64,000 nucleotides of DNA, taken from the NCBI GenBank assembly GCA_905182865.1, contig CAJJCY010000002.1, positions 505,040 to 569,039 on the forward strand, written 5' to 3'. The notes beneath the pieces were generated by a model, which worked only from the letters and a program-made list of their open reading frames with translations, was not told where the DNA came from and ran no database searches. Position 1 is the first letter of the stretch; every line of letters starts with the position of its first letter. This document shows, piece after piece, positions 15,858 through 25,989 of this stretch. The position numbers and the translations under genes are program-made. This DNA comes from an uncultured SAR324 cluster bacterium (GTDB lineage Bacteria > SAR324 > NAC60-12).

Positions 15858-17006
15858 TCAATTATTCAACAGCACCCATTTACCATCGTTCCGACTTGAA
15901 TTGAGTGATGCTTCTATAAAAATCATTCCAGCAATTCCATCTTCCAAATCTGGAAATAAAACATCATGTGGAACAGGCTTTCCTTCACGGGCAGCATAAA
16001 CGGCGTGTGCAATTTCGGCATAGATATTCGCAAAACCCTCGATGTATCCTTCGGGATGTCCCGGAGGAGTACGGGTTACTTTTACGGCAGATTCAGAAAG
16101 TTCCGGGCTTCCCCGGCCGAGTATCTTCGACGGCTCGCCCAAAGGTGAAAATTTAAGGTAGTTTGGATTTTCCTGTGACCACTCTATGCCAGCTTTACTG
16201 CCGTAGATCCTAAGGCGCAAACCGTTTTCATTTCCGGGTGCAACCTGACTCACCCAGAGCATTCCTTTTGCTCCTCCGGAAAAACGTAATAAAATATGCG
16301 CGTTATCATCCAGACTGCGGCCTTCTACAAAATGATTTAAATCCGCGAGGATCTCTGTCGGCTGTAAACCACTCACAAAACTGCTGAGATGAAATGCGTG
16401 AGTTCCTATGTCACCAAGCAATCCACCCTCACCTCCCAGTTTAGGATCAGTGCGCCAGGCTGCCTGTTTATGACCGCTATCTTCCAATTTTTCTGACAAC
16501 CAATCCTGTGCATACTCTATTTGCACTGTTCGAATTTCACCGAGTTGACCTTTAGCAATTAAGGCACGGGCATGTCTTACCATTGGATAACCGCTGTAGT
16601 TATAAGTCAGCGCAAAGATTTTGTCTGATTTGCGAGCAAATTCCGCAAATGCTTGAGCCTCTTCTAAAGTTGCGGAAAGCGGTTTGTCACAAATTACGTG
16701 AATTCCTGCTTTCAGGAAAATTTCTGCGATCCGCAGATGCAGGTGGTTTGGAGTAACTATCACCACTGCTTCGATTCCGTTTGTTCGCGCTAGCTCTTTT
16801 TTCGCCATTTCCTGATAATCGATATAACTTCGGTCAGCGGAAATTCCCAGTGTTTTTGCGGAACGTATTGAGCGTTCTGCTTCAGAACAAAGTGCCCCGG
16901 CGACCAATTCGTAATGATTGTCCAGCCGTGCCGCTATCCTATGAATCTCTCCGATGAAAGCTCCTTCACCACCGCCAACCATTCCGTATTGAATTCTGCT
17001 TTGCAT
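15858..17006 (-). CDS. Gfo/Idh/MocA-family NAD(P)-dependent oxidoreductase
   Basis: An N-terminal Rossmann domain (GMVGGGEGAFIGEIH) with the family's CDKPLS dinucleotide/catalytic motif near residue 115. The C-terminal alpha/beta domain carries GDIGTHAFHLSSF, whose His is catalytic in relatives, and GHPEGYIEGFANIY. Family members oxidise sugars, inositols or sugar derivatives. ATG at 17006 (MQSRIQYG) is chosen over TTG 17015. It begins 6 bases beyond the stop of the 2-hydroxyacid dehydrogenase, so the two form an operon. Substrate unknown; neighbours suggest a sugar acid or cyclitol. Confidence 0.92.
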   Translation of the reverse strand: MQSRIQYGMVGGGEGAFIGEIHRIAARLDNHYELVAGALCSEAERSIRSAKTLGISADRSYIDYQEMAKKELARTNGIEAVVIVTPNHLHLRIAEIFLKAGIHVICDKPLSATLEEAQAFAEFARKSDKIFALTYNYSGYPMVRHARALIAKGQLGEIRTVQIEYAQDWLSEKLEDSGHKQAAWRTDPKLGGEGGLLGDIGTHAFHLSSFVSGLQPTEILADLNHFVEGRSLDDNAHILLRFSGGAKGMLWVSQVAPGNENGLRLRIYGSKAGIEWSQENPNYLKFSPLGEPSKILGRGSPELSESAVKVTRTPPGHPEGYIEGFANIYAEIAHAVYAAREGKPVPHDVLFPDLEDGIAGMIFIEASLNSSRNDGKWVLLNN

Positions 17007-17011
17007 TAGTT

Positions 17012-18040
17012 TCAACTCTTTTCAACAGGTTTACTACGCAGCGATGCCACGGTTTCAGGTTCAGCCCGCTTACAATTTTGGGGTGGCAATCCCTGCTCCA
17101 TTAACTTCAAATCTTCAAGCACCAAATCTCCCATCTCAAGCAAAGCGGAATTTAGTGCGCCCGCCCGGTGTGCAGACAGTAAAACATTAGGTGAGTTCCG
17201 TATTGGATGAGCTAACGCTAAAGGTTCCTCTGGAAAAACATCTGTCGCCAAACGTATTTTACCTTGAGCGCTGTATTCGGCAAGTGCTTCAAAATCCGCA
17301 ATGGCCGCTCTGTTTAAAAGCAATAATCCGGCACCGTGCTGCATCAAATCCAGTTTTGCCGAATTTAGCATTCCGCTGTTATTTTCGGTGACCGCGGCAA
17401 CCACAAAGACAAATCTACTTTTAGCCAGAACTTCTTCAAGACTTGTCGGAACAACACCTTCACGTAAAAGATAACTTTCGGTCAGCCATGGATCAAAGAC
17501 ACGGATAGTTGGGTTGAATCCTTGAAGCAGTTTATGAATCGCTTTTCCCAAGTCGCCAAAGCCGATAAATCCTAAATCAGTTCCGCTGATTAACTCACTT
17601 TCAGTGTTACCTTCCAAACCGTAAAGCTCCTTCCCTTTGACGAAATCCCCGTGCGCACTGTGGATACCTCTGGCAAGACTGAGTAACATCCCAATTGCAA
17701 TTTCTGCCACAGGAACTGAAAAAACGGACGATGGAGTAAGTACTCTAATTCCTCTGCCGAAACAAAACTGATAATCTATATTGGGGGAAAAATTACCCTC
17801 AACATTAAAAACCGCTTTAAGCTTCTTCGCATGTTTTAAAAGGAAGGTGTCCAAATCAGGATGTCCGATAATGAAATCTGCATCCCCGATGTGCTTGCTG
17901 TAAAAATTTGCCCGATTACTTCCATCAAACTCTATGAGCTGATGAACAGCAGAAAGTTCTAGCAATGCAGCCGGAGTAAAAATATCTTCTTTTTTTCGTG
18001 GACTGGGGTCTAGAAGGACGGTACTCAAGATATTCTCCAA
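17012..18040 (-). CDS. D-isomer-specific 2-hydroxyacid dehydrogenase
   Basis: A 342-residue NAD-binding dehydrogenase. The Rossmann fingerprint GFIGFGDLGKAIHKLL lies near residue 157. The catalytic triad positions are visible as Arg in LLNRAAIADFEAL, Glu in TDVFPEEPL and His in LLSAHRAGA. Upstream PSSVFSVPVAEIAIGMLLSLAR is the usual helix before the fold. It reduces 2-oxoacids or oxidises D-2-hydroxyacids. No ATG is near the N-terminus; TTG at 18040 (or 18028) seems to be used. It is first in an operon with the Gfo/Idh/MocA gene. Confidence 0.9.
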   Translation of the reverse strand: MENILSTVLLDPSPRKKEDIFTPAALLELSAVHQLIEFDGSNRANFYSKHIGDADFIIGHPDLDTFLLKHAKKLKAVFNVEGNFSPNIDYQFCFGRGIRVLTPSSVFSVPVAEIAIGMLLSLARGIHSAHGDFVKGKELYGLEGNTESELISGTDLGFIGFGDLGKAIHKLLQGFNPTIRVFDPWLTESYLLREGVVPTSLEEVLAKSRFVFVVAAVTENNSGMLNSAKLDLMQHGAGLLLLNRAAIADFEALAEYSAQGKIRLATDVFPEEPLALAHPIRNSPNVLLSAHRAGALNSALLEMGDLVLEDLKLMEQGLPPQNCKRAEPETVASLRSKPVEKS

Positions 18041-18269
18041 AAATTATAAACTACAGCCCGGACAAAAGATCCGTAATCCGGTTTTTAAGTTTGTTCTCTG
18101 AACAGCCGGGTTAAGACTAATCCTAAACCGACCTGCTTAGTTCAGCATTTTGCAGCAACCAAATAATAGTTTTATTTGATTGCTGCGTTCTTGGAAGTGA
18201 CATTTAGATATTACCGCATAATACCTTATATCTTTAATCTTTGACCTTTAATTTAATCATGATTTCTCT

Positions 18270-19022
18270 TTAATAAGTTGAACGTCCACCACTCAAATCG
18301 AAGACTCCTCCGGTCGTGAAAGAATTTTCTTCCGAACAAAGCCAAGAAATCATTGAAGCTGCTTCTTCAACTTTTAAAAAACGATTTCGAGGTATTTTGC
18401 TTAACATATACTGGATATGTTCTTCACTCATCTGTTCAAAGATTTGGGTTTTAGCTGCAGCCGGTGTTACACAGTTAACAGCAATATCATAGTCTGCCAG
18501 TTCTTTCCCAAGCGATTTTGTGAGAGCTATTACTCCTGCTTTTGCAGCGCTATAGGGGCCAGCATTGGGATTGCCTTCCTTACCAGCAACAGAGGCTATA
18601 TTTACAATACGTCCATAGTTTTGTCCTATCATAAGAGGAGTTACGGCGTGCAAACAATTGAAAACACCAGTTAGGTCAACACTTATCACTCTTTCCCACT
18701 CCTCAGGTGGATATTCCCAAATTTTCCCTGATGGACCTGCAATGCCTGCGTTACAAATAAGAAGCTCAATACTACCAAGAGAATCTTTTGTCTGATTGGT
18801 TGCCTTTTTTACAGAATCAAGATTGGTCACATCCATAACCACATATTCTACATTTCCTTTTGAAGCTAGAGTATTTGCAGTCTTTTTTACTAAAGTTTCA
18901 TCACGATCCCATAGGCTTACTGAAGCTCCAGACATTAGTAGGCGTTCTGCAATAGCTAAACCTATGCCTTGGGCTCCGCCTGTTATTACAGCTCTTCTAT
19001 TTTGCAAATCAATTTTATTCAT
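18270..19022 (-). CDS. Short-chain dehydrogenase/reductase (SDR)
   Basis: A 250-residue classical SDR: TGGAQGIGLAIAERL for cofactor binding, NAGIAG, catalytic Ser in NIASVAGKEGN, YSAAKAG with the YxxxK pair, and a C-terminal TGGVFDLSGGRSTY. Relatives include 3-oxoacyl-ACP reductases and sugar dehydrogenases. The nearby uxaA-like remnant and sugar transporter favour a role in deoxysugar or sugar-acid oxidation over fatty acid synthesis. It stands 229 bases from the dehydrogenase operon, with only AT-rich sequence between. Confidence 0.92.
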   Translation of the reverse strand: MNKIDLQNRRAVITGGAQGIGLAIAERLLMSGASVSLWDRDETLVKKTANTLASKGNVEYVVMDVTNLDSVKKATNQTKDSLGSIELLICNAGIAGPSGKIWEYPPEEWERVISVDLTGVFNCLHAVTPLMIGQNYGRIVNIASVAGKEGNPNAGPYSAAKAGVIALTKSLGKELADYDIAVNCVTPAAAKTQIFEQMSEEHIQYMLSKIPRNRFLKVEEAASMISWLCSEENSFTTGGVFDLSGGRSTY

Positions 19023-19480
19023 AAAACTTTTTTATTGTTATTGTTGTTAATGTTTTGTTCTACTTACTCACCCCCAAATCTACAATTTGATTAAGCGATG
19101 ATAATGTTGTTCCCGAAAGCTTGCTCTAATCCCCGATTTGTCTTAGCACTTGAATCTAATGCTTTGGGCTCTTCGTATAGAAAAAATAGATTTCGGTCTT
19201 GATAAAAAATTAAAATTTTTTAAAAAAGTTAAGGATGATTTTACTAATAAAGATAAATTTGAAAAATTAAAAATTATTTAACTTGTAAATTTCTTAAATC
19301 ATTTTTTATTTTCAAACAGTTTTTAAAAAAACAATATGAAAACATCTTTAGTATTATTGAAACTATCAGAAATCAGTCACTCTTATGGTTCTCGATATGG
19401 ATTTACTTAAACTTGTATACTCATCGGGAGAAATACATCTTACATTAATCTTTGGTTTTTAAACCACAATCAGATAATAT
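19023..19480. other. Intergenic stretch with no supported gene
   Basis: 458 very AT-rich bases between the SDR and the uxaA remnant. The phrase AAAAAATAGATTTCGGTCTTGATAAA... on the plus strand gives a short Lys-rich frame without start or RBS. No gene or clear signal is seen. Confidence 0.3.
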
Positions 19481-20977
19481 TTACATCACCACGCCTACTT
19501 GCCAGGGGTTAAATTCTTCATCTCCATAGCCATTGAGTTCACTTTTAGAACTACTACCAGAAGCAGTTTTTAGAACTAGTTCAAAAACTCTTTTGCCAAC
19601 TTGTTCTACGGTTTCTTCCCCGTCTATAACTGTTCCGCAATTAACATCCATGTCTTCACTCATCCTGTTAAACATTGTGGTATTTGTTGCGAGTTTTAGA
19701 CTTGGAACAGGTTTACAGCCAAAGCAAGAACCTCTACCTGTGGTAAAGCAAATTACATTTGCGCCTGATGCGACTTGTCCTGTTACAGAGACGGGATCAT
19801 AACCTGGTGAATCCATAAAATTAAAACCTTTATTTTTTAAAGGTTCCGCATAACTTAAAACGTCTTTAAGAATTGAGTTTCCTCCCTTTGCAACAGCACC
19901 TAATGACTTTTCAAGTATAGTCGTTAATCCACCTTTTTTATTTCCAGGTGCTGGATTGTTATCCATCGTACTATTGTTGATTGTTGTATAATGCTTCCAC
20001 CACTCAATTTTTTCTATTAATTTATCCGCTACTTCTTAGTGTTACGCTCTATTAATTAATAAATGTTCTGCACCATAAATTTCTGGTGTTTCAGAAAGAA
20101 TTGAGCTACCTCCTTTTTTAACTATCTGCAGCAACGCCTAAAGCCGGATTAGCTGAGATTCCAGAATAACCATCTGAACCACCACATTGCAATCCAACCA
20201 TTAAAGATGAAACAGATTGGAATGTTCTTTTAATCATTATTAGCTTCTTTTAATAAATCTTGAATTTGGCCAAATACTTTATCGACAATTTTTTTTGTTC
20301 CACCTTCATCTTGAATAGTTAAAAAATGAATACGATTATGTTTTTTCATTGAATCAGAAAACAAACTTACTTGCGCGGATTCACAGCCTAAACCTATTAC
20401 AAAAACATGTGAAAAATTAGGATGATTTTTAAAACCATCGATCGTTCGTTGGAATATTTGCATACCCTCACTATTTGTATTCATTCCACATCCAGTTGAA
20501 TGTGTAATAGGTACTATGCCATCAATATTTGGGTAATCTTTTAAAATATTGCTATAGCCTCCTCTATCAGCAATCATTTTACTTACAGAAAATACTCCAA
20601 CACCTATAAGTGCTCCAATAACTGCTCCAAGCATAGCACCTGCGACTCTAAGAATGCCTTCAAAGCATAAATTGCTTTCTTCAGTGGCGATATTATTTTT
20701 TTCAGAAATTGAAAACTCTCTATTAAATTCTTTAAATTCTAAATTATGAGAATGAACATGTTCTCCAGGTTTTATGATTTTTAGAGGCAAATCCTATAAT
20801 CTGATCATATTTGATAACTGGATCGCCTTTGTTGATAGGCTTTAAACAAATTTTATGTCCAAATGGAATAGGATCAACGCTGACAATGTCTTGGTTCTCA
20901 AATTTTGTTTGTGGAGAAATAACAAAAGGAGTAACGGCTACGTTATCGTTTTTATTTAGAATGATTAGTTTATTCAT
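19481..20977 (-). pseudogene. uxaA: UxaA/GarD-type (altronate/galactarate) dehydratase, broken
   Basis: Successive pieces of a UxaA-family dehydratase appear in order. An N-terminal SAF domain (MNKLIILNKNDNVAVT..., from 20977) shifts frame near 20785 to KIIKPGEHVHSHNLEF. Then [44 protein letters not shown] and, in yet another frame with two TAA codons near 20050, GGSSILSETPEIYGAEHLL. Last comes the intact C-terminus MDNNPAPGNKKGGLTTILEKS. At 20584-20643 the usual TRNY core is replaced by a Gly-rich hydrophobic stretch. Several independent lesions make a functional product unlikely. Confidence 0.85.
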
Positions 20978-21706
20978 TATTTTATTATAATTATAAAGTT
21001 AATCAATGTATCAAATTATAAAAATTGATGGATAATTTATTAGTAAACTATAGGAAGATCAAAAAATGGGCAAGAATAAATTTCAGAGTTTAAGTGGCCC
21101 AAATTGGATGGACAAATTTTCTGTCAATTAAAGTAAATAAAAAATTTTGTTAAATATTTATTTGCGGCTTTTCCTGTCGTAAACTTCACTGTTCCGGCAA
21201 AAAAACGTAAAGTATCTTCGATATAAAATGCAGACAAAAACAATCATTGTACCGATACATGAAGTTGAGATGTCCCTCCTCCAATAACAGGCATCTGCAA
21301 AACAAGTATAATAGCCAATCAAGTTGAAAAAGTTCTAATAGATAATTTAAAATGTCTTCTTTAGCAAAAATGAACTTCGATGAATAGACTCTTACTAAAG
21401 TTATGATGACCAAAGTGGAGCAATAACAGCAGTATCGAAAAATTATTTTGATTCCTTTGAGGTGTACATACCCATATAATAAGTAATTGTAAAAGTTGTA
21501 ATAGCAGAAACAAATGTTACTACGAATACCATTGATGTAACGCTAATAATAATATCAAAATTAGCCTGAAATAATAATGACTTATAAGTGTTAAATATTT
21601 ATTGTTAAAACCATCTTGATCCATAATTGCTAATTTCTTTTTGGTAGGCGCCTATAATCAAATTTATAGAACGTCTTTTTTCTCAATCTCTCAATAAGGA
21701 GATCAT
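20978..21706. other. Intergenic stretch upstream of sugar transporter; possible small remnant
   Basis: 729 AT-rich bases. On the minus strand, 21450-21590 reads as a hydrophobic, coding-like tail (TSMVFVVTFVSAITTFTITYYMGMYTSKESK) without a proper start, perhaps the end of a lost membrane protein. Just before 21707 the RBS AAGGAG is present. No other gene is supported. Confidence 0.35.
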
Positions 21707-22663
21707 ATGAAATTGTTGTTAAAGCATGTTTTTTCAAAATTTGCGCTGGTTATGTTGGCTACCCTTTATTTTAGTGGAATCGCCTCTGCCAAAGACTTGG
21801 TGATAATGACCTCCCTACCAAGCATGGAATTCCCCTTCTTTGTCCACATGCAAAAGATGCTGGATCAAGAAGCCAAGAGTATAGGTGGAATTAAAATCTT
21901 GTCTGCAGACGGTCAAAACCGAGTTCCCAAACAGACAGCTGACGTTGAATCTGCCATCATCCAGGGAGTGGACGGAATCATAATCAGCCCAATTGATGTG
22001 AATGCTATGGCGCCCGCTCTACAACAGGCGATCGACGCCGGTATTCCAGTGGTTACAGTGGACCGATACGTAGGTGGAGTTCCTGGGATATACGCGCACG
22101 TCGGCGCTGACAACGTCAAGGGTGGCGAAGCACAGGCGAGACTTATCATGAAACAGTTTCCCAACGGAGCTACCATCGTCAATTTGCAGGGTCAACCCGG
22201 TGCTTCTCCAGCTATTGACCGCAACAAAGGGCTGCACAACATACTGGATGGAAAAAGCAAATATAAAATCGTTGCTGAACAAACCGCGAACTGGTCTAGG
22301 GATCAGGGTATGTCAGTCACGGAAAACATCCTAGTAGGATTGAGCAGTCCTCCGGACGTCATCAATGGCGCCAATGACGACATGGCTTTGGGTGCCATGG
22401 AAGCCGTCAAGGCTAGAGGACTGAATGTCAAGATCCTGGGTTTTGATGCACTTCCGGAAGCTATTGCCGCAGTCAGGGACGGCTCCTTGATGGCAACAGT
22501 GGAACAGTTCCCTGGAGGCCAGGCTAAAACCGCTCTGAACCTACTTGTCAATGACCTCAGGAGTAGCATGAAGCCTTACAACCGGGTGATCTCTCTTAAT
22601 CCCATCACTATCACTTCTGAAAACTACAGAAAGAACGCCGAAAGAATTGGTGAGGTGAAGTAG
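21707..22663 (+). CDS. Sugar ABC transporter substrate-binding protein (RbsB-like)
   Basis: A 318-residue periplasmic-binding-protein type 1 fold with a signal peptide (residues 1-28, ending SGIASA). Family landmarks: IIISPIDVNAMAPALQQAIDAGIPVVTVDR, VINGANDDMALGAMEAV and ILGFDALPEAIAAVRDG. Binds a monosaccharide in the periplasm and delivers it to the permease encoded next. Its base composition is visibly less AT-rich than the flanking spacer. A strong RBS (AAGGAG) precedes the ATG. A hairpin terminator follows before the permease gene. Confidence 0.93.
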   Translation: MKLLLKHVFSKFALVMLATLYFSGIASAKDLVIMTSLPSMEFPFFVHMQKMLDQEAKSIGGIKILSADGQNRVPKQTADVESAIIQGVDGIIISPIDVNAMAPALQQAIDAGIPVVTVDRYVGGVPGIYAHVGADNVKGGEAQARLIMKQFPNGATIVNLQGQPGASPAIDRNKGLHNILDGKSKYKIVAEQTANWSRDQGMSVTENILVGLSSPPDVINGANDDMALGAMEAVKARGLNVKILGFDALPEAIAAVRDGSLMATVEQFPGGQAKTALNLLVNDLRSSMKPYNRVISLNPITITSENYRKNAERIGEVK

Positions 22664-22679
22664 TTTCCAGAAGATCAGC

Positions 22680-22712
22680 AAGGGGAGCCGAAATACGGCT
22701 CCCCTTTTGTCT
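22680..22712 (+). terminator. Hairpin attenuator between binding-protein and permease genes
   Basis: Perfect 11-bp stem AAGGGGAGCCG (22680-22690) / CGGCTCCCCTT (22696-22706) with loop AAATA, followed by TTGTCTTTT. It looks like an intrinsic terminator placed inside the operon, and would let the binding protein be made in excess over the membrane components. Confidence 0.85.
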
Positions 22713-22724
22713 TTTAAGTCCGCA

Positions 22725-23720
22725 ATGTTCAAAGATCGAAAAAACTTCTTTTACTATCTGGGAGTTTTAACTCCCATTATCTTCTTAATTTTGCTCATCC
22801 TTATCTTTTCCTCTCTGCATCCGAGGTTCCTTCATCCGCTGAATATTTTTAACGTTATGCGGCAGATCTCCATCACCGGATTGATCGCACTTGGAATGAC
22901 CTTCGTCATCATCGTCCGGGGAATCGATTTGTCTGTGGGCTCACTCATCGCCCTCTGCGGATTGGTCGGAGCGGTTATCGCAAAAGGAGGTCTGGTTGAA
23001 AGGTTTTCTGTGGGGTTGGATACCGAGTTGGCAAATCCCTGGTACTGGGCCTTGGCTGGTTCGGTGCTGATTGGATTGCTGGCGGGAACGCTCAATGGTG
23101 TGTGTATCACCAAGCTGAAGGTCCCGGCTTTTGTCGTGACTTTAGGGGGGCTATCGGCCTACCGCGGCACCGCCCTGATTGTCTCTGACGGCGGGCCAAT
23201 CAGCGGTTTTAATGAAGCATACCGTTGGATCGGTCAGGGTAAAATCGGAATGGTTCCCATTCCAGTGATCATATTTCTCGTTTTCATCGTGCTCTGCCAC
23301 ATCGTTCTAAAGTACACGGTTTATGGCAGACACATCTATTCTGTGGGCGGCAATCCGGAAGCTGCTAGGCTGTCCGGGATTAACATCAATTTGATAATCA
23401 CCAGCACCTACATCATCACCGGTTTTTTTGTGGGTTTGTCAGCCTTCATCCTCTCTGCAAGGCTTAATTCCTCCGAAGCCGTAGCAGGAATGGGCTATGA
23501 ACTTAACGTCATTGCGATAGTGGTTGTGGGTGGAACAAGTCTATTCGGAGGCATGGGAAGCATCCTGGGTACAATTATAGGAGCCATGCTCTTCGGGGTA
23601 CTACAGAACGGTCTTGTGCTACTCAATGTTTCCTCTTACATCCAGCAGATCATCATAGGCATCATTTTGATCCTCGCTGTAACTTTCGACAAATTCAGTA
23701 AATCTGCGAGGCAGGTCTGA
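22725..23720 (+). CDS. Sugar ABC transporter permease (RbsC-like)
   Basis: A 331-residue inner-membrane permease of the ribose/xylose/fructose type with about nine TM segments. Motifs include GLIALGMTFVIIVRGIDLSVGS, GTLNGVCITKLKVPAFVVTLGG, GGNPEAARLSGIN and GGTSLFGGMGSILGT. The ATG at 22725 is preferred to the TTG at 22707, which lies inside the terminator arm. The ATPase gene starts 2 bases after its stop. Substrate cannot be assigned. Confidence 0.93.
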   Translation: MFKDRKNFFYYLGVLTPIIFLILLILIFSSLHPRFLHPLNIFNVMRQISITGLIALGMTFVIIVRGIDLSVGSLIALCGLVGAVIAKGGLVERFSVGLDTELANPWYWALAGSVLIGLLAGTLNGVCITKLKVPAFVVTLGGLSAYRGTALIVSDGGPISGFNEAYRWIGQGKIGMVPIPVIIFLVFIVLCHIVLKYTVYGRHIYSVGGNPEAARLSGININLIITSTYIITGFFVGLSAFILSARLNSSEAVAGMGYELNVIAIVVVGGTSLFGGMGSILGTIIGAMLFGVLQNGLVLLNVSSYIQQIIIGIILILAVTFDKFSKSARQV

Positions 23721-23722
23721 AG

Positions 23723-24460
23723 ATGGAACAACCACAGTACATCGTCCAGATGAACAACATCTACAAGAGCTTCAACGGGGTAAAGGCACTCAAGGATGTT
23801 AGCATCAACCTTCAGAAAAATGAGGTAGTGGGCATTGTTGGTCATAATGGTGCCGGAAAATCCACCTTAATCAAGATTTTGTCGGGAGCCCTTCACAAAG
23901 ATACTGGAAGTATTCTAATCGAAAACAAACTGGTTGAAATTTCAGATCCCAAGGATGCACGAAACATGGGTATCGAAACCATCTACCAAGATCTGGCACT
24001 GGCGGGTAATTTGGACGTTGCTTCAAATTTTTTCCTCGGGAACGAAAAAACTAAGTTTTTTTTCTTGAGAAACAAATTTATGAAGAAAGAGTCCAAAAGA
24101 GTTTTGCAAGAATTGAAAATCAAGATCAAGTCCTACTCTGTGCCCGTGGACTTTCTTTCTGGTGGACAGAGACAGGCGGTTGCAATAGGACGGGCCATCT
24201 ACAACAAGGCTAAGGTACTGATCATGGACGAACCGACAGCTGCACTTGGCATAGAAGAAACCCGAATGGTCGGGGATTTGATCAATCAGTTGAAGAAACA
24301 GGATGTTGGCATCTTTTTGATAAGTCACGACATCCACGACGTTTTCGATTTCTGTGACAGAATCGCGATTATGAAGAATGGTGAACTGGTGGACATATGC
24401 GTCTCGGATGAGGTGACCAAAGATGAAGTGGTCTCCATGATCATCAAGGGCACCAAATAA
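23723..24460 (+). CDS. Sugar ABC transporter ATP-binding protein (single-domain, FrcA-like)
   Basis: A 245-residue ATPase with one nucleotide-binding domain: Walker A GHNGAGKSTLIKIL, signature LSGGQRQAVAIGRA, Walker B VLIMDEPTAALG, switch His in FLISHDIHD. Most RbsA-type ATPases have two domains; the single-domain form is known from FrcA-type systems. It completes the SBP-permease-ATPase operon. A weak hairpin (24469-24495, CAGCAGATGG/CCATTTGCTG, no T-run) follows its stop. Confidence 0.93.
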   Translation: MEQPQYIVQMNNIYKSFNGVKALKDVSINLQKNEVVGIVGHNGAGKSTLIKILSGALHKDTGSILIENKLVEISDPKDARNMGIETIYQDLALAGNLDVASNFFLGNEKTKFFFLRNKFMKKESKRVLQELKIKIKSYSVPVDFLSGGQRQAVAIGRAIYNKAKVLIMDEPTAALGIEETRMVGDLINQLKKQDVGIFLISHDIHDVFDFCDRIAIMKNGELVDICVSDEVTKDEVVSMIIKGTK

Positions 24461-25024
24461 GTCATTCCCAGCAGATGGTTAACTCCCATTTGCTGAACAC
24501 TCAACAAACATTTTCCAAAAGGCCATAAGGCTTCCAGAATTTATTATTTTAACTCCTTGCTCCTATATAACCTATTTTAGTACTACTTGTTGTAGTAAAA
24601 TCAGTTTGTGTGAGTGCTCGTCCAATCTAGAGATCATCACACCACGTCCTTATTCACGGTTCAGTTCCAACCAATATGCAACATGCATTCATGCAGTTAG
24701 TGCACCAAGGAACAAAGTTAATCCCATCAGATTTTATTGGTTATGAGACCTCCTTGTATGGATTAACAGATCATCATCAAAATTATTTCTCCCTGTGTTT
24801 TCTATTGGGGCAATCTAACAATGAGAGTAGGTTCTCTAATTTTAATAAAAAAATAATATTTGTCATAACTCTTGTAATCAAGTTCTGTACAACTCCGAAT
24901 GTCATTAGGGAAACTTTTTTCACCCTCTGTGCTGTTAGGGATTTCAGTTCAATCTCAGCTAGCAAAATCATCAACTATGAAGCAAAATTTAAATTTTTAT
25001 TAATATTTTTAATCAATAAATATT
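24461..25024. other. Intergenic stretch with no confident gene
   Basis: 564 bases between the transporter operon and the broken aldo/keto reductase. Apart from the weak hairpin just after the ATPase gene, only low-complexity frames are present on both strands; none has a good start or RBS. Confidence 0.3.
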
Positions 25025-25989
25025 TTAACCAGGCGTATATAATCGATTAGCTTCTGGGTCGTCTGTAGAAAAAGGTAAGGCAAGAACCTCATCCCAAAAC
25101 TCGGAAGGAATTTGTGTTTGTGCCCAGGCTAAGTTTTTTTGAATACTTTCCGGACTTGAAACTCCACATAATGTTGAAGAAATCCTTAAGTCACGAAGTG
25201 AAAATTGTAATGCCGCAGCGCCCATTTCAATTCCAAATTTTTCACAAATATTTTCTATTTTTATAACAGGTGCAAGAGTTTCTTTTGCTACGTCTTGATA
25301 GGTAATTTTTGTTGCTTTTTTAGAACCTTTTGCAAGAACTCCCCCTGCAAACGGTGCAGCATTTATAATGGCTATACCTTTTCTTTGCTGCATAGTTATA
25401 CATTTCATCTGCTTGACGATTTAACAGAGTGAAACGATTATGATTTATTAAAACATCAAAATCCCAATCTTTTAAAATAGGAAACATAATATCTATCCTT
25501 CCCATAGCTAAGCCTACAGCTTTTACCAAACCTTCTTCTTTGATCTTGAATAGCTCATCAAGGGCACCATCTTTTTTTGTAATTTCAGAAATATCAGATG
25601 TATGTTCTGGATCATGTAAATGTAAAATATCAATCTTGTCTAATTTTAATGTAGTCAAACTTTCATCAAAAGATTTTCTTGCTTGTTTCGCATCAAAATT
25701 ACCCGTTTCCATATTCCGGTCCAGTTTTGTTGATAAAACAAAATCTTTAGGCCAACCACCATTTTTTTCAATAGCAAGTCCAATTAGCTCCTCACTTTTA
25801 CCAAATCCATAGTTACGAGAAGTATCCAGCATATTTACAGGTCCTTCAAAAAATCTTTTTAATGTTTTTTGTGCACGTTCTTCTGTTACTTCATAGCCAT
25901 AGATATCAGGCATACTTGCTAGTGAAGTAGCACCAAAACTTAGTTCTAGTGACTTTTAGTTCAGTTTTTCCAATCCTATTTTTTTTCAT
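25025..25989 (-). pseudogene. Aldo/keto reductase, frameshifted
   Basis: A complete AKR can be read from ATG 25989 in three pieces. MKKNRIGKTELKVT shifts by one base near 25952 into ELSFGATSLASMPDIYGYEV. The middle carries DTSRNYGFGKSEELIG (catalytic Asp/Tyr region), FVLSTKLDRN and ILHLHDPEH. A second shift in an AAAA run near 25382 joins YNYAAKK to GIAIINAAPFAGGVLAKG and the C-terminus. Two single-base lesions in an otherwise perfect gene fit either recent decay or consensus error. Relatives include L-fucose or galactose dehydrogenase-type AKRs. Confidence 0.8.

Noticed and set aside
24676..25050. 124-codon plus-strand frame after the sugar ABC operon
   Set aside because: No RBS; Phe/Ile/Asn-rich translation typical of AT-rich noncoding DNA, and it runs into the opposite end of the aldo/keto reductase.
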